DNA of 50,297 bases from NCBI GenBank assembly GCA_002281875.1, contig NCHN01000020.1, forward strand, positions 1-50,297, written 5' to 3'. Each line of letters opens with the position of its first letter. Position 1 is the first letter of the stretch. A program made the translations under genes and the position numbers. Origin of the DNA: Sphingobacteriia bacterium 24-36-13. Lineage in GTDB: Bacteria > Bacteroidota > Bacteroidia > Chitinophagales > Chitinophagaceae. Positions 49,598 to 50,297 of this stretch are shown here, piece after piece. Below the pieces are notes generated by a model that saw only the letters and a program-made list of their open reading frames with translations, ran no database searches and was not told the origin of the DNA.

Positions 49598-50297
49598 TTA
49601 TTCAGCGAGTTTACATTTAATAAGAATTCTTTGTTCAGAATTATTTAGTGCCAAAGATGTACCAATTAAACTTAGCTTATCCAAATTGGAAATTGCTTTA
49701 ATTAAATCCTGCTCCAAATTATCTGGGCAAGCCATTAATGTTGTAATGCCTGGGTTTATTATGAGTTGGTTTTGATTCCGAATTGTATAGTTAAACCTTA
49801 AAGAATTACAGTTTTCTTTTGCTTCTATAAAGCCATTCTTTGAATGAAATATAAGGTAAGGGTTTGCCGTTTTTTCTGAAACGGCTTTCCCATTTAATTC
49901 TATAATTAACCACTTTTTATCTTCTACATCAATGTTACCATTTTTAGTTAGAAGATAACTAGAAGCTAATCCACCTTCAATTATATTCCCATTCATATCC
50001 AATTGCCTTACCCTTCCTTCTTCTACTTTAAATATGGTTGGGTTTTCTTTGTTAATTGTATCAATTAGTTTGATTGAATTATTACTCCATATAAATGTTC
50101 CTTTCGAAGTAAATATTTCCTTTTTATCAATGTATTTGCGTGTTAAAATAAATGTTTGATTATTGCTTATCGTAAGTTCTGTCTCAATTCCAGGGCAAGA
50201 AGCACAGGGCAAAACACCATAATAAGTTCCTTCCCAATCTAAAGCGTTTTGAGATGTGTGAGCATCAAAATTGGTGGTATTTGTATTTTGATTGGTA
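49598..50297 (-). CDS. NlpE-like and META-domain protein (5' end outside window)
   Basis: The reading frame is open to the right edge, so the start and any lipoprotein signal lie outside the window. The visible N-terminal part has the NlpE pattern: WEGTYYGVLPCASCPGIETEL, with two Cys in a CxxC, then a small beta-barrel. A META domain follows (about the last 115 residues): KKWLIIELNGKAV, ENCNSLRFNYTI (the GCN-like motif, here NCN) and ITTLMACPDNLEQDLIKA. META domains occur in heat-shock and copper-resistance-linked proteins, and NlpE reports envelope and copper stress in enterobacteria. The role here is not shown. The first 28 residues before a TTG codon at 50212 are coding. Confidence 0.85.
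   Translation of the reverse strand, partial: TNQNTNTTNFDAHTSQNALDWEGTYYGVLPCASCPGIETELTISNNQTFILTRKYIDKKEIFTSKGTFIWSNNSIKLIDTINKENPTIFKVEEGRVRQLDMNGNIIEGGLASSYLLTKNGNIDVEDKKWLIIELNGKAVSEKTANPYLIFHSKNGFIEAKENCNSLRFNYTIRNQNQLIINPGITTLMACPDNLEQDLIKAISNLDKLSLIGTSLALNNSEQRILIKCKLAE

Noticed and set aside
1-50297. tRNA, rRNA, tmRNA, CRISPR arrays, insertion sequences, integrase or phage genes
   Set aside because: None was recognised on either strand: no cloverleaf-like intergenic sequence, no spaced direct repeats and no transposase or integrase motifs in any sizeable reading frame.

Overview
The window looks like a chromosomal segment of an AT-rich Bacteroidota, most likely family Chitinophagaceae. 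The lineage call rests on three things. Promoters have the Bacteroidota -7 element TAnnTTTG ahead of many genes, and Shine-Dalgarno sites are scarce. Two TonB-dependent outer-membrane receptors carry N-terminal carboxypeptidase-regulatory-like domains. Several proteins are typical of the phylum: the short fold-III arginine decarboxylase, BshB1, type B L31, DUF3810 and a TPR sensor kinase. The genus is inference. No mobile element, phage, CRISPR array, rRNA or tRNA gene was seen.

Layout. 1-2623 (minus): a TPR sensor histidine kinase cut by the left edge, translationally coupled to RNase Z. 2859-8581 (plus): rpsO, pnp, prmA, plsY, an M48 lipoprotein protease and a YdeI/OmdA-type protein. 8589-14763: an ABC-F ATPase (minus), a DUF3347-like lipoprotein with a TonB-dependent receptor (plus), and a secreted protein of unknown function (minus). 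14870-20186 (plus): thrS-infC-rpmI-rplT, then arginine decarboxylase and a small secreted NTF2-like protein. 20194-21343 (minus): an ECF sigma factor with a membrane protein that may be its regulator. 21439-30381 is mostly plus: DUF2892, Hsp20 (minus), bacilliredoxin, lgt, a second TonB-dependent receptor, yajQ, rpmE2 and the bshB1-aguB-aguA operon. 30387-40260 (all minus), in transcription order: yceD-rpmF-plsX-acyltransferase, cystathionine beta-synthase, LysR, threonine synthase, a BtuF-like protein, fbaA, accD-smpB-methyltransferase. 40378-43190: DUF3810-tspO (plus), dcd (minus), a 4'-phosphopantetheinyl transferase (plus). 43192-50297 (all minus): a partial NlpE/META lipoprotein, a VOC protein, an amidohydrolase lipoprotein, two PH-domain membrane proteins, a DUF2130 protein and a protein with kinase-like motifs.

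How the genes fit together. Most of the content is core housekeeping: translation, RNA decay and processing, and lipid synthesis (PlsX, PlsY, AccD, PlsC-like, PPTase, Lgt). Arginine decarboxylase at 18267 and the aguB-aguA pair at 28446-30381 together encode the whole route from arginine through agmatine and N-carbamoylputrescine to putrescine. BshB1 and a bacilliredoxin point to bacillithiol use. Cystathionine beta-synthase and threonine synthase lie near a LysR regulator.

No clear-cut new system is present. The best candidate for something undescribed is the minus-strand run 43192-47512: two bPH_2 membrane proteins, a coiled-coil DUF2130 protein with PD-(D/E)XK-like residues, and a conserved-looking protein with kinase-fold motifs. 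Other signals worth checking are a shared leader motif between rpmI and rpmE2, and unusually tight tail-to-tail gene junctions.
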